Shown here in pieces: positions 43,742 through 52,962 of a DNA stretch of 64,000 nt; position 1 is the stretch's first letter; each line of letters begins with the position of its first letter. The stretch spans positions 310,001 to 374,000 of the forward strand of contig NZ_PKFN01000009.1 of the NCBI RefSeq assembly GCF_002933395.1. The letters are read 5' to 3'. Below the pieces are notes generated by a model. It ran no database searches. It was given only the letters and a program-made list of their open reading frames with translations, and was not told where the DNA came from. The position numbers and the translations under genes are program-made. The stretch is from Yoonia maritima. Lineage in GTDB: Bacteria; Pseudomonadota; Alphaproteobacteria; Rhodobacterales; Rhodobacteraceae.

Positions 43742-44478
43742 GCGGTACGGTCCTTGGTCCGGTGCGTTTGCGGCGCGATCATCGCGGTTGCGACGCCAAG
43801 CGCAAGAGCCGCCGGGTGTTTCCCGAGGGATGGATCACCGATTGGACACGCGATGCGCGAGATGTGTTCAGGTAGGTGCCCCAATGCGGCGAGCCGCGTC
43901 CGAAAACGCGCCCATTTTGTCGCTGATCCGATCAGTCCAGCATGGTGAAAGTTGCGCGATAGAATCGCATGGCACAGCGCGAGGTCCATATCGTGGCTAT
44001 ACGTTAGGATCAGGTGAACAGCATCATCTGGCGCGTGTTTGACGACTTGGGATGGATCGCTCGCGACCAATGTCGTGGTCTTTGTTTCAGGAAACCGATC
44101 TGCGCTGGTGTCTACCCAAGTGATCGTAAAATCGGGCAGGGGGGCCATGACATTGACGATGGCCCGCCCGACATGGCCCGCGCCGTAGATCCAAAGCGGT
44201 CGTGTTTGGCTTGTGGCCATGCCGTCAGCATGTTCCCACGACAGCGTCACCGACCCGCCGCAACATTGGCCAAGTCCGGGCCCCAGTGGGATCGTACGGG
44301 TTTGCGTTGTTTGTTCGCTCATCAACATGCTGCGGGATTCGGCAATTGCATCCCATTCGAGCCGCCCGCCGCCGATGGTGCCTTCGGTCCTATCCGGCCA
44401 GACCATCATTTGCGTGCCAGCATCGCGGGGCGTTGACCCGGCGGTTTTGGTAATGGTGATCCGAATGCCGTTGGTCAT
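43738..44478 (-). CDS. xdhC: xanthine dehydrogenase accessory protein XdhC
   Basis: A 246-residue XdhC/CoxF-type protein. The N-terminal segment TKTAGSTPRDAGTQMMVW and GTIGGGRLEWDAI is diagnostic, GPGLGQCCGG follows, and the C-terminal half is a Rossmann-like domain (LWIYGAGHVGRAIVN) ending in GLIGSATKWARFRTRLA. XdhC binds sulfurated molybdenum cofactor and inserts it into XdhB. It overlaps both flanking genes by four bases. Confidence 0.92.
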   Translation of the reverse strand: MTNGIRITITKTAGSTPRDAGTQMMVWPDRTEGTIGGGRLEWDAIAESRSMLMSEQTTQTRTIPLGPGLGQCCGGSVTLSWEHADGMATSQTRPLWIYGAGHVGRAIVNVMAPLPDFTITWVDTSADRFPETKTTTLVASDPSQVVKHAPDDAVHLILTYSHDMDLALCHAILSRNFHHAGLIGSATKWARFRTRLAALGHLPEHISRIACPIGDPSLGKHPAALALGVATAMIAPQTHRTKDRTA

Positions 44479-46775
44479 CCGCGTGCCCTGTGGATCGCAT
44501 TCAGGATTTCTTCGGCAGTCGCAGGGGCCTGAAGGTCGGCGTAGTTCGGACCGCAGGCACCGACCGCATCAGACAGTGCTAAGAATGCGGATATGCCCAG
44601 CATGAACGGTGGCTCGCCCACGGCTTTGGAGCGATAAATTGTTTGCGCGGGGTTTGGTTCATCCCACAGCGCGACATTGAACACATCAGGCCGATCTGAA
44701 CAGGCCGGGATTTTATAGGTTGATGGCGCGTGGGTCCGCAGCCGCCCCTTATCATCCCAGACGAGCTCTTCTGTCGTTAGCCAACCTGCGCCTTGGACAT
44801 AGCCGCCTTCGACCTGACCGATATCCAAGGCGGGGTTTAGTGATGCGCCCGCGTCATGCAGGATATCTGTGCGTAGAATGCGGTTTTCGCCAGTCAGCGT
44901 GTCGATGACGACTTCGGTGACGGCGGCGCCTTGGGCGAAGTAAAAGAATGGTGTGCCAGTGCCTTTGGTCCTATCCCAAGCAAGACCCGGTGTTTTGTAA
45001 AAACCTGTGGCCGATAGGCTGACTCGGTTTTGATAGGCGGTCATTGCGGCCTGCGCGAAGGACATGGTTTCGTCTGCAACGGTGACTTGACCGTCTTCAA
45101 ACAGCACGTCCTCTGTCCGGCTTTGATGGAGTTCGGCGAGGCATGCGGCGATCCGGTCGCGGATTGTGTCGCAGGCGTTGGCGACCGCCATACCGTTTAG
45201 GTCTGATCCTGATGATGCAGCGGTGGCTGACGTGTTCGGTACTTTGCCCGTGTCGGTCGCGGTGATTTTCACGGCACTGACGTCAATGCCAAAACGGCTG
45301 GCGGCGACCTGTGCAATCTTTTGAAACAGCCCTTGGCCCATTTCGGTGCCGCCGTGGTTCATATGAACAGAGCCGTCTTGGTAGACATGCACGAGTGCCC
45401 CGGCTTGGTTCAGGTGGGACAGTGTAAAGGAAATGCCGAATTTGACCGGGCTGATCGCGATGCCTTTTTTCAGGATCGGTTGGTCGGCGTTCCATTCTGC
45501 AATGGTTTCGCGGCGGTTTTTGTAATCGGACGTCTCAATCAGCCGTTCCGTCATCTCGTTCAGGATAAAATCGGTGACTGGCATGTGATAGGGCGTAGTC
45601 TGGGGGGTAGGTGGATCAAGATCCACCCTACGGTCCGCCTCCGCGTAGTAGTTGCGTTGCCGCACAAGCGCAGGGTCGATTCCAAGGTCACTTGCGATAT
45701 GGTCCATCACCCGTTCAATGCCGAGCACCCCTTGGGGGCCACCGAACCCGCGATAGGCGGTCGCAGATTGCGTATTGGTTTTTAGGCGGTGGGACGTGAT
45801 GCGCACGGCTGGCAAGTTGTAGGCATTGTCGGCGTGCAGCATGGCGCGGTCCGCAACAGGCAGCGATAGGTCTTGCGCCCAGCCACAACGCGTGGCTTGT
45901 GTGAAATCAACGCCGCTAAGTTTGCCTGTGTCATCATAGCCAGCGACATAGTCGATCCGAAAATCATGCCGCTTGCCCGTGATCATCATGTCATCGTCGC
46001 GGTCGTAACGCATTTTGCAGGGCCGCCCGAGTGTCTGCGCAGCGACGGCGCAAGCGACCGCTAACGCGTTACCTTGGCTTTCTTTGCCGCCAAAGCCACC
46101 ACCCATGCGCCGGACTTCGACGCGTACGGCGTGCATTGGCACGCCAAGCGCCTCTGCCACTTTGTGTTGGATTTCGGTGGGGTGCTGGGTGGAACTGTGG
46201 ACGATCATATCGCCGCCCTCTTGCGGAAAGGCGAGCGCGGCCTGACCTTCGAGGTAGAAATGTTCTTGGCCGCCCATCGTGATGCTGCCATGCAACTGGT
46301 GCGGGGCATTTGACAGCGCGCTATCGACGTCGCCTTTTTTCCAGATGACTGGGCCATCCTCGAACCGGCTATTGGCGGCTAGCGCCTGATCAATCGTCAG
46401 GATCGGCGTTTCTTCGGTATAGTTGACGGTGCCAAGCCGTGCGGCCTTGCGCGCGTTCAGGTGGCTGTCAGCGACAACCAAGAATAGCGGCTGACCCAGA
46501 TAATGTACCGCACCCGTCGCGAGGAGTGGCTCATCGTGGACGGAAGGCGACACATCATTGGCAAAAGGCAGGTCATCGGCGGTAAGCACTGCGACCACGC
46601 CGGGGGCTGCGCGAACGGCGTCTAGGTTCATGGTGTAACTGCCACGCGCGATTTCGGACATGCCGAACGCCAAGTGTAGCGCATTTGCAGGTGTCGGAAT
46701 GTCGTCGATATAGCGGGCGTTGCCCGTCACATGCAGTTTGGCCGCATCATGCGGAAGGGGCTTTGCGACGCTCAT
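44475..46775 (-). CDS. xdhB: xanthine dehydrogenase molybdopterin-binding subunit
   Basis: A 766-residue large subunit of xanthine dehydrogenase. The N-terminal hammerhead domain begins HVTGNARYIDDIPTPANALH. The molybdopterin domain has GGQEHFYLEGQAA, VRRMGGGFGGKESQG, AYRGFGGPQG with the active-site arginine, and the late glutamate region KAVGEPPFMLG. It hydroxylates hypoxanthine and xanthine to urate with water as oxygen source. ATGA overlaps link it to xdhA and xdhC. Confidence 0.93.
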   Translation of the reverse strand: MSVAKPLPHDAAKLHVTGNARYIDDIPTPANALHLAFGMSEIARGSYTMNLDAVRAAPGVVAVLTADDLPFANDVSPSVHDEPLLATGAVHYLGQPLFLVVADSHLNARKAARLGTVNYTEETPILTIDQALAANSRFEDGPVIWKKGDVDSALSNAPHQLHGSITMGGQEHFYLEGQAALAFPQEGGDMIVHSSTQHPTEIQHKVAEALGVPMHAVRVEVRRMGGGFGGKESQGNALAVACAVAAQTLGRPCKMRYDRDDDMMITGKRHDFRIDYVAGYDDTGKLSGVDFTQATRCGWAQDLSLPVADRAMLHADNAYNLPAVRITSHRLKTNTQSATAYRGFGGPQGVLGIERVMDHIASDLGIDPALVRQRNYYAEADRRVDLDPPTPQTTPYHMPVTDFILNEMTERLIETSDYKNRRETIAEWNADQPILKKGIAISPVKFGISFTLSHLNQAGALVHVYQDGSVHMNHGGTEMGQGLFQKIAQVAASRFGIDVSAVKITATDTGKVPNTSATAASSGSDLNGMAVANACDTIRDRIAACLAELHQSRTEDVLFEDGQVTVADETMSFAQAAMTAYQNRVSLSATGFYKTPGLAWDRTKGTGTPFFYFAQGAAVTEVVIDTLTGENRILRTDILHDAGASLNPALDIGQVEGGYVQGAGWLTTEELVWDDKGRLRTHAPSTYKIPACSDRPDVFNVALWDEPNPAQTIYRSKAVGEPPFMLGISAFLALSDAVGACGPNYADLQAPATAEEILNAIHRARG

Positions 46776-48127
46776 GCGGTGACCTTTAGCACGTTAGTGG
46801 CCTGTCCGGTGCGGTCGGCAAAGTAGCGGTGCAGTAGGTTTTGCGCGATCTGGAGCCGATACGCGGCCGAAGCGCGCATGTCTGACATTGGTGTGTAGTC
46901 GTCACCGAATTTTGCGGCGGCTTGGGCGACTGTCGTGCTGTTCCATGGTTGGCCGATCAGGGCGGTCTCTACGGCGGTGGCGCGGTGTGGGATGCCAGCC
47001 ATCCCGCCAAATGCGATGCGGGCATCGACGACGGCGCCATCAGATACGGTGACGTTAAAGCACCCGCAGACGGCAGAGATATCTTGGTCAAACCGTTTCG
47101 ATATTTTGTAGCATCGCAGGTCGGGTGTTGATTTCGGGATCGTCACACCGGTGACCAGTTCGCCGGGCGTGCGGTGTTGTTTGCCGTAGGCAATAAAGAA
47201 GTCTTCGATTGGCATTTGCCGTTCTGTGTTGCCATGGCGCAGATGCAATGTTGCGCCAATTACAATCAGCGCAGGCGGGTTGTCCCCGATTGGCGAGCCG
47301 TTGGCGATGTTGCCACCGATGGTGGCTGCGTTGCGTACCTGTTCCGATCCATAGCGCCGGATCATCTCTGCCCAATGCGGGTGATGGACGCGGGCCAGTG
47401 CAAGTGTTTCCGTCATCGTGACCGCAGCACCAATATGAATATCATCGCTGCCGATGGTCGTTTCGCGTAGTTCTGCGCAGCGGTTTAGGAACGCGACTTT
47501 TGGCAGTTCGCGCAGTTGTTTCGTGACCCAAAGCCCAACGTCAGTGGCCCCGGCGATAAGCGTTGCGTCGGGATTGGCAGCGTACCATGTGGCAAGCTCT
47601 TCAAGGTTTTGCGGTGCATAGACTGTAGGTGATACAGCAGGCAAATCATCGTTTAGCCACGCGGGTACTTTGGCCGTTTCCGCAGCTTTGGCAGCACGGA
47701 TGATTGGGGCGTAGCCTGTGCAGCGGCACAGGTTTCCGGCAAGGACATCATCGTGGTCGGTGCGTCCATGGCTGTGCCCTGCGGCCATCGAGGCAATAAA
47801 GCCCGGCGTGCAGAAACCACATTGCGATCCGTGGTGGGTGATCATCGCTTCTTGGACAGGGTGCAGTTCCCCGTTCGGCCCGCTGATCCCTTCGACGGTA
47901 CGAACAGATTTTCCGTGAAGTTGTGGCATGAAAAGAATGCAGGCGTTCAGGGCTTTGTCGCCGGTGTCATCGCGTACCAGAACTGAACACGCGCCACAGT
48001 CCCCTTCATTGCACCCTTCCTTGGTGCCGCAAAGCCCGCGTTCCACGCGTAGCCAGTCCAGCAAGGTCTGCGTCGGTTCCGCATCCACCTGCACGGTTTC
48101 CCCATTCAGAAGAAACGTGACATCCAT
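46772..48127 (-). CDS. xdhA: xanthine dehydrogenase FeS/FAD small subunit
   Basis: A 451-residue subunit with two [2Fe-2S] clusters and FAD. The plant-type ferredoxin cysteines are in CGTKEGCNEGDCGAC (about residues 39-53). The second cluster is in CGFCTPGFIASM and NLCRCTGY. The FAD domain has LIAGATDVGLWVTKQ and the TIGGNIANGSPIGD loop, and a CO dehydrogenase flavoprotein C-terminal domain completes the chain. It passes electrons from the molybdenum site to NAD+. It is the first gene of the operon; ATG 48127 (MDVTFLLNG) fits the family. Confidence 0.93.
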   Translation of the reverse strand: MDVTFLLNGETVQVDAEPTQTLLDWLRVERGLCGTKEGCNEGDCGACSVLVRDDTGDKALNACILFMPQLHGKSVRTVEGISGPNGELHPVQEAMITHHGSQCGFCTPGFIASMAAGHSHGRTDHDDVLAGNLCRCTGYAPIIRAAKAAETAKVPAWLNDDLPAVSPTVYAPQNLEELATWYAANPDATLIAGATDVGLWVTKQLRELPKVAFLNRCAELRETTIGSDDIHIGAAVTMTETLALARVHHPHWAEMIRRYGSEQVRNAATIGGNIANGSPIGDNPPALIVIGATLHLRHGNTERQMPIEDFFIAYGKQHRTPGELVTGVTIPKSTPDLRCYKISKRFDQDISAVCGCFNVTVSDGAVVDARIAFGGMAGIPHRATAVETALIGQPWNSTTVAQAAAKFGDDYTPMSDMRASAAYRLQIAQNLLHRYFADRTGQATNVLKVTA

Positions 48128-48288
48128 ATTGTAAACCTGCCGCCTTACCAAAACAAATATCCCAGCCGTAAACGTCGATGCGGCGTAGACGCTTTGGCTA
48201 AACTGGCGTCCATGAAAGCGCTGTAGGGGCGATTTAGCAAGAGGAAATACACCATGTTGCGCTGAATTTTTGACTTAATGGTCAAAAA

Positions 48289-48615
48289 TTAGGCAATTTG
48301 ACCGGGCTGCTCTTGGCGTTTGTCAGAATCATCTGGACGATGTTCCCATAAATGCCTTTGCCATGCGAGCCATCCTTGGGCTTCGATCAGGGGCGCATAT
48401 TCGATATGGCAGGTCCGCACTCGACCTTTTTTAACCGATTGCACAATGCCTGTTTTTTCGAGAACACCAAGATGCCGCATAAACGTTGGCAGCGCCATAT
48501 CATGAGGCGCATGTAATTCACTTACGCTAGCCGGACCGCAGACTAGCCGCTCGATCACGGCCCGACGCGTCGGATCGGACATGGCTGCGAAGAATGCGTT
48601 CAGTTGCTCTGTCAT
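48289..48615 (-). CDS. ArsR-family transcriptional regulator
   Basis: A 108-residue winged-helix repressor. It shows the ArsR start LNAFFAAMSDPTRRAVIERL, the helix-turn-helix ASVSELHAPHDMALPTFMRH and the wing KTGIVQSVKKGRVRTCHIEY. No metal-binding cysteine pair is present, so it is likely of the SdpR-type group linked to START/AHSA1 proteins rather than a metal sensor. It is 160 bases upstream of xdhA on the same strand; an AT-rich inverted repeat at 48265-48290 overlaps its stop and could end the transcript. Confidence 0.87.
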   Translation of the reverse strand: MTEQLNAFFAAMSDPTRRAVIERLVCGPASVSELHAPHDMALPTFMRHLGVLEKTGIVQSVKKGRVRTCHIEYAPLIEAQGWLAWQRHLWEHRPDDSDKRQEQPGQIA

Positions 48616-48974
48616 AGGAACGTCATATTTCCGATTCCATGTACCCCCGTCAATGCATGTGGTGATACGTAGGCGATCTTTCGTCGCGCAATCACTGGAG
48701 TTTTCTAGAGTTGGTGTAATTCTCGCGCATCTGAAATTCGGATGTTTTAGCAGGTGTACTGCGCCAAAGTTGTGGCGGCCATTTGCGCGTAATGCGTTTG
48801 GATAACTGCGCATGGTCCAAGAGCGTTGATAGAGGTGATAATTGCCCGAGTGTTGGGGCAGTCAATTGTGAAATGGCGCAGAATAACGCGACATCCTGAA
48901 ATCATGCTGACACAACGCTGTCAGTAGGGGTATGGTTAAATATCTTCATCAACCCCAAACATAGGAGATGAGAG
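48616..48974. other. 359-base divergent regulatory region
   Basis: The gap lies between the leftward ArsR gene and the rightward VOC gene and should hold both promoters. A minus-strand frame extends the ArsR gene by 66 codons into this gap but has no ArsR similarity and is not used. The promoter with dyad at 48907-48936 is the only site that could be supported. Confidence 0.45.
48907..48936 (+). promoter_or_regulatory. promoter with overlapping CTGACA-N6-TGTCAG dyad, possible YafY/WYL operator
   Basis: CTGACA (48907-48912) and TGTCAG (48919-48924) are perfect inverted repeats six bases apart. CTGACA also resembles a -35 hexamer, with TATGGT (48931-48936) 18 bases further as a -10. The site is 39 bases before the VOC gene, which is coupled to a YafY-type regulator, so autoregulation at this dyad is likely though unproven. 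Confidence 0.5.
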
Positions 48975-49337
48975 ATGACCAAACACGCAGTAGCATGGAC
49001 AGAAATTCCCGTGACGGACATGGAAAAGTCGGTCACGTTTTATAATGACGTCTTTGACTTTGGCATGACGATCGACAATTCCGGCCCTAATCCGATGGCG
49101 ATGTTCGGCGCGACCGGAAACGTAATCGGTGGACATCTGTACCCCGGAAAACCGGCGGCTGACGGCGGAAATACCATTCACCTTTACGTACCTGACGGAT
49201 TGGAGGCCACGATGAAACGCTGCGAAGCTGCAGGTGGCGAAATCGTAAGCCCTATCATTACGATTCCACCGGGGCGCTTTGCTTACGCCATAGATTTGGA
49301 CGGCAATTCACTAGGCATATTCGAGGCCGCGTCCTAA
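48975..49337 (+). CDS. VOC family protein (glyoxalase/bleomycin-resistance fold)
   Basis: A 120-residue vicinal-oxygen-chelate protein with two beta-alpha-beta-beta-beta modules: WTEIPVTDMEKSVTFYNDVF at the start and IHLYVPDGLEATMKRCEAAG with FAYAIDLDGNSLGIFE at the end. Single-domain forms of this kind occur as dioxygenases, isomerases or drug-binding proteins. GGAGATGAGAG precedes the ATG. Its stop overlaps the next start by one base (TAATG), so function and regulation are tied to the YafY-like protein. Confidence 0.85.
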   Translation: MTKHAVAWTEIPVTDMEKSVTFYNDVFDFGMTIDNSGPNPMAMFGATGNVIGGHLYPGKPAADGGNTIHLYVPDGLEATMKRCEAAGGEIVSPIITIPPGRFAYAIDLDGNSLGIFEAAS

Positions 49338-50020
49338 TGCGCCGGGCCGACCGTCTTTTCCAGATACTTCAGTATCTCAGGGGCGGTCGGCTTATCACTG
49401 CTGCGCAGTTGGCCGAAAAGCTAGAGGTCACACCGCGCACGATTTACCGCGATATTGCGCATTTGATCGGGTCGGGCGTGCCAATCGATGGTGAGGCAGG
49501 CGTTGGTTACCTAATGCGTGATGGTTATGATCTGCCGCCGCTGATGTTCACCCAAGAAGAGATCGTCGCGCTCGTCGCTGGCGCTCGGATTTTGCAGAGC
49601 TGGGGCGGGACTAAAATGGCCGCCGCCGCCCAAGAAGCGCTGGTGAAAATCGACACCGTTCTACCCGATGACGCCCGGCAAAAGGTCGGACAAGTCAATG
49701 TGCATGCCGTGACAATGCCGTGGCACGGCGGCACGTGGCGGGATTATATCGACCAGTTCGAAGCTGCAGCCGAAGACCTGATCCGGTTTGATATCACCTA
49801 TGAAGATGAGAAAGGTAACGAAAGCCAGCGGATCGTGCGCCCGCTTGGCGTTTGGTTCTGGGGGAGGGTTTGGACAGCCGTTTGCTGGTGCGAACTACGG
49901 AATGATTTTCGGATGTTCCGGCTGGACCGGATTATTCGCTTGGAAGAGGCCGGAGCCTTCCGCCCTCAAAAAGAGCAAACCCTAAAGCACTTCATGGATA
50001 CAAAGGCCTACATGCACTAG
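49337..50020 (+). CDS. YafY-family transcriptional regulator with HTH and WYL domains
   Basis: A 227-residue regulator. The N-terminal helix-turn-helix (RADRLFQILQYLRGGRLITA, then AQLAEKLEVTPRTIYRDIAHL) and VGYLMRDGYDLPPLMFTQEE are typical of YafY/YobV. The C-terminal WYL domain has the ligand segment RPLGVWFWGRVWTAVCWCEL and FRMFRLDRI. It is coupled with the VOC gene, a frequent pairing in which the WYL protein controls its neighbour. A convergent terminator follows. Confidence 0.9.
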   Translation: MRRADRLFQILQYLRGGRLITAAQLAEKLEVTPRTIYRDIAHLIGSGVPIDGEAGVGYLMRDGYDLPPLMFTQEEIVALVAGARILQSWGGTKMAAAAQEALVKIDTVLPDDARQKVGQVNVHAVTMPWHGGTWRDYIDQFEAAAEDLIRFDITYEDEKGNESQRIVRPLGVWFWGRVWTAVCWCELRNDFRMFRLDRIIRLEEAGAFRPQKEQTLKHFMDTKAYMH

Positions 50021-50024
50021 ATGC

Positions 50025-50057
50025 ATATCAGGGTAGGTAAGCACACCACCCTGATAT
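50025..50057. terminator. bidirectional terminator between the YafY and VWA genes
   Basis: ATATCAGGGT (50025-50034) pairs with ACCCTGATAT (50048-50057) in a perfect ten-base stem with a 13-base loop. It sits in the 43-base space between two converging genes. Confidence 0.7.
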
Positions 50058-50063
50058 TATGTC

Positions 50064-52208
50064 CTACTTTGAAAGGCTTTGCGCCAATCGCATCAACTGC
50101 ACCGCTTCGGTCCGATAGCCGAAATCGTCGGTCCCGCGGTTTTCATTGGCCAGTGCAATTGCATCGTCATAGCCCCAGTCACCTAGGTAGCTGTCATCGC
50201 GCAGTAGCTGTCCGAAACCTGCAATCGCCGCCGCGAAATTGGCTTCGGTTTCGGGGGTGCTTTGCCCAATAATCGGCGTTTCGATTAGTTCGCTGATATC
50301 CTCACCCGGTGCTTTATAGCGCAGTTTGACAAAGCCGATCTCGTCCGATGTGGCAGCCACCGTGTTCGGCGCATAGCGGAGCGGGTCGCTTAGCTGCGCA
50401 GGGCTGCCCACTGGGGTGATTTCATAGATCGCCGTCACCGCATGCCCGGCCCCCAGTTCACCCGCATCGACCTTGTCATTGTTGAAGTCTTCGCGGTTCA
50501 ATGCGCGGGTTTCATAGCCGATCAATCGGTATTCCGCGACTTGGGCTGGGTTGAATTCGACCTGTACTTTGACGTCGCCCGCGATAGGAAATAGTGCGCC
50601 AGAAAGCTGATCGACAAGCACCTTTTGGGCCTCGGACAAAGTGTCGATATAGGCAGCGGTTCCGTTGCCGTTTTGCGCAAGCGCCTGCATCGTCGCGTCG
50701 TCCAGATTGCCACGACCAAAGCCCAAAACAGACAAGTAGGTGCCAGTATCACGCTTGTCGGCGATAAAGTCTTTCAGCGCATTGGGGTTGTTAATCCCGA
50801 CGTTGAAATCCCCATCAGTGGCAAGGATCACACGGCTGACTTCACCATCAGAAGCCATCGCGTCAGCAACAGCGTAAGCCTGCTCTAGCCCGCCTTGGCC
50901 GTTAGTCGGTCCACCTGCGCCTAAGGATTGGATCGCATGCAAGATCGTTGCGCGATCAGAGGCCACAGTCGGGGCCAACACCTGACCCGCGCTGCCCGCA
51001 TATTCTACAATCGCGACCTCATCTTCCGGGCGCAGTTGATCCAGCATTAACCGGAACGACTGTTTTAACAGCGGTAGCTTGTCAGGGCTGCCCATTGATC
51101 CCGATGTGTCGATCAAAAACACAAGGTTCAGGGGGGGGCGGTTTTCAAAGGCAGGCATTTGCCCTTGCAAGGCGATGTGTACCAATTGGGTATCCGCGTT
51201 CCACGGTGTTTCAAAACTGGACACGGTGCTGCGAAAAGGGGCATCGCCCGCGTCAGGGGCTGGGTAGTCATATGGGAAATAGTTAATTAATTCCTCAATA
51301 CGGACAGCGTTTGCAGGCGGCAACTGGCCGCGCGACAAGGACGACCGAACAACTGAATAGGCCGCTGTATCGACGTCGATTGAGAACGTTGAAACGGGTT
51401 CTTCTGAGGTGACTTTCAGTGGGTTCGCTGCTGCGTTGGCATAGGTCTCGGTGTTTGATTGGGTTGCAACGGTGCTTTGGTCAGGGGCAACGCGGTCGCC
51501 GACTGAGAGCGTTGACAGCGCTTGGGGTCGCGGCTGTGCGATCTCGGCCTCCTCGACGGTTTCCATTGGCGCCGTCGTGTATAGCTGAGCACTATCACGG
51601 CTAGTATCGGCCGGGCTAGGCACCGTTTGTGATGCTTCGGGACGATCTAATGAACGTAGCGCTGTTGCTGGCGCAGTGGGCATTGGCAGTGCAGTTTCTG
51701 CCGCCATCGTCGCAGTCTCTTCTGTGGCGGTTCCATCGAAAGCAAATGCCTTGGGCGCCGGTGAATGGTCGCTTTCGACGGTTGGTGCAGGGGGGCTAAT
51801 AGCGTCGAGAATGTTGATATCTTCAGCGATCCGCAGTTCTGGGTTTTCAGATGCGCGTGTATCATCCGCTACCGGTGCCTCTGTCAATTTCGTTAGCACC
51901 GGGTCCGTCGCAGTTGGCGGCGCTAGCAGGCTTTGGCCTTGCGGGGTCAGAAACAAAAATCCGCAAGCGACAAGCGCGGTGGTTGTTCCAAGCGCGGCCT
52001 TGGATGTTAGTGCATTCAGCATGGTCATTACTCCTGTCCAAAGGGCGTTACGCCCGGTTGCAGGAGTGGGACGCGGCTGTTCGCGTGATCCTTGGAGGTC
52101 GTCGAAGTTTTTGCGGGCAAGCGCGATGTTATCCGCGCGGCGTGTTTCATCTGCGCGCGGCGTGGCCTGATCCATCAGGGACTTGAGGTCGTCGAGATCG
52201 TCGTTCAT
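50064..52208 (-). CDS. membrane-anchored von Willebrand factor A protein (YfbK-like, DUF3520)
   Basis: A 714-residue protein. A cytoplasmic N-terminus of about 70 residues is followed by one membrane helix (about 71-88, AALGTTTALVACGFLFL), then a long low-complexity periplasmic stretch rich in alanine, proline and threonine. The YfbK-type N-domain (NPLKVTSEEPVSTFSIDVDT) precedes a VWA domain with MIDAS motif DTSGSMGS near residue 366, and the DUF3520 end closes the chain. The start overlaps the sigma factor stop by four bases. In this position many operons carry an anti-sigma factor, so its cytoplasmic tail may hold the sigma factor. That is inference. Confidence 0.85.
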   Translation of the reverse strand: MNDDLDDLKSLMDQATPRADETRRADNIALARKNFDDLQGSREQPRPTPATGRNALWTGVMTMLNALTSKAALGTTTALVACGFLFLTPQGQSLLAPPTATDPVLTKLTEAPVADDTRASENPELRIAEDINILDAISPPAPTVESDHSPAPKAFAFDGTATEETATMAAETALPMPTAPATALRSLDRPEASQTVPSPADTSRDSAQLYTTAPMETVEEAEIAQPRPQALSTLSVGDRVAPDQSTVATQSNTETYANAAANPLKVTSEEPVSTFSIDVDTAAYSVVRSSLSRGQLPPANAVRIEELINYFPYDYPAPDAGDAPFRSTVSSFETPWNADTQLVHIALQGQMPAFENRPPLNLVFLIDTSGSMGSPDKLPLLKQSFRLMLDQLRPEDEVAIVEYAGSAGQVLAPTVASDRATILHAIQSLGAGGPTNGQGGLEQAYAVADAMASDGEVSRVILATDGDFNVGINNPNALKDFIADKRDTGTYLSVLGFGRGNLDDATMQALAQNGNGTAAYIDTLSEAQKVLVDQLSGALFPIAGDVKVQVEFNPAQVAEYRLIGYETRALNREDFNNDKVDAGELGAGHAVTAIYEITPVGSPAQLSDPLRYAPNTVAATSDEIGFVKLRYKAPGEDISELIETPIIGQSTPETEANFAAAIAGFGQLLRDDSYLGDWGYDDAIALANENRGTDDFGYRTEAVQLMRLAQSLSK

Positions 52209-52747
52209 TCTGCGGCCTCCTTTTCTTTGATCGCGCGCAGGGCTTTTTTGGCTTCGGATATCCGCCAGCTGATGGTGCCTTCGGATACCCCAAGGATGTC
52301 AGCGGCTTGTGCATGGGTCATATCATCAAGAACAAGCGCGAGCGTATCGCGTAGGTCGTCGGTCAGCTGGTTCATCGCGGCCGTCAGCCAGTCCAGTGCT
52401 TCGGTCGTTTCTGTTTGTTCGGCCTTGCGCGCGATTTCCCAATCGCCCCAGCCAGATGTTGCCTTGGTGTACGTCGCGCGTTTTCGGCGACGATCATGCG
52501 CTGCGTTTACGGCAACTCGGTATAGCCATGTCGTCACTTTGGCGCGGCGTTGGTAGCTGCCCAATTTGGCGGGCAGGGCGGCGCAAATATCTTGTGTTAG
52601 GTCTTCGGCCTCGGCCCGTTGACCGGTTAATCGAAAGCAGAACGCGAACAGCCTATCGTAATGACGATCAAGCAAGTTGGCAAAGGCCGCCCCGTCGCCA
52701 TTTGCGGCTGCTGCCGCGAGGTCTTCGTCACTGGTTTTCATACGCAT
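52205..52747 (-). CDS. ECF RNA polymerase sigma factor
   Basis: A 180-residue extracytoplasmic-function sigma factor. Region 2 is FANLLDRHYDRLFAFCFRLT and AEDLTQDICAALPAKLGSYQ, with the DNA-contact part TWLYRVAVNAAHDRRRKRA. Region 4 is DDLRDTLALVLDDMTHAQAA and DILGVSEGTISWRISEAKKA. The start MRMKTSDEDLA at 52747 is chosen from family length; the frame extends further upstream without similarity. It is co-translated with the membrane VWA protein. Confidence 0.9.
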   Translation of the reverse strand: MRMKTSDEDLAAAAANGDGAAFANLLDRHYDRLFAFCFRLTGQRAEAEDLTQDICAALPAKLGSYQRRAKVTTWLYRVAVNAAHDRRRKRATYTKATSGWGDWEIARKAEQTETTEALDWLTAAMNQLTDDLRDTLALVLDDMTHAQAADILGVSEGTISWRISEAKKALRAIKEKEAAE

Positions 52748-52962
52748 CACGGTGGTTGGACGTTGCAGAATGGTCAATCCTTGGCAGCACTTGGAAATAA
52801 TTTGTTTGTGAGGTGTGATAAAGGTGTGGCGAATAGTAATCTTACCGCGAATTCTGGGTATCATCATTGAACCCATTGATCATCATGTCGCAGAATTGGG
52901 CTTCTATCATCCAGTAACGCGAAGGCCCATGATCAGCAATGTCCTCGGACTTTGGGGGTGTT

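Noticed and set aside
48265-48290. AT-rich inverted repeat AATTTTTGAC/GTCAAAAATT as an ArsR operator
   Set aside because: It overlaps the ArsR stop codon rather than a promoter. A weak terminator or chance repeat is as likely, so it is only mentioned with the gene.
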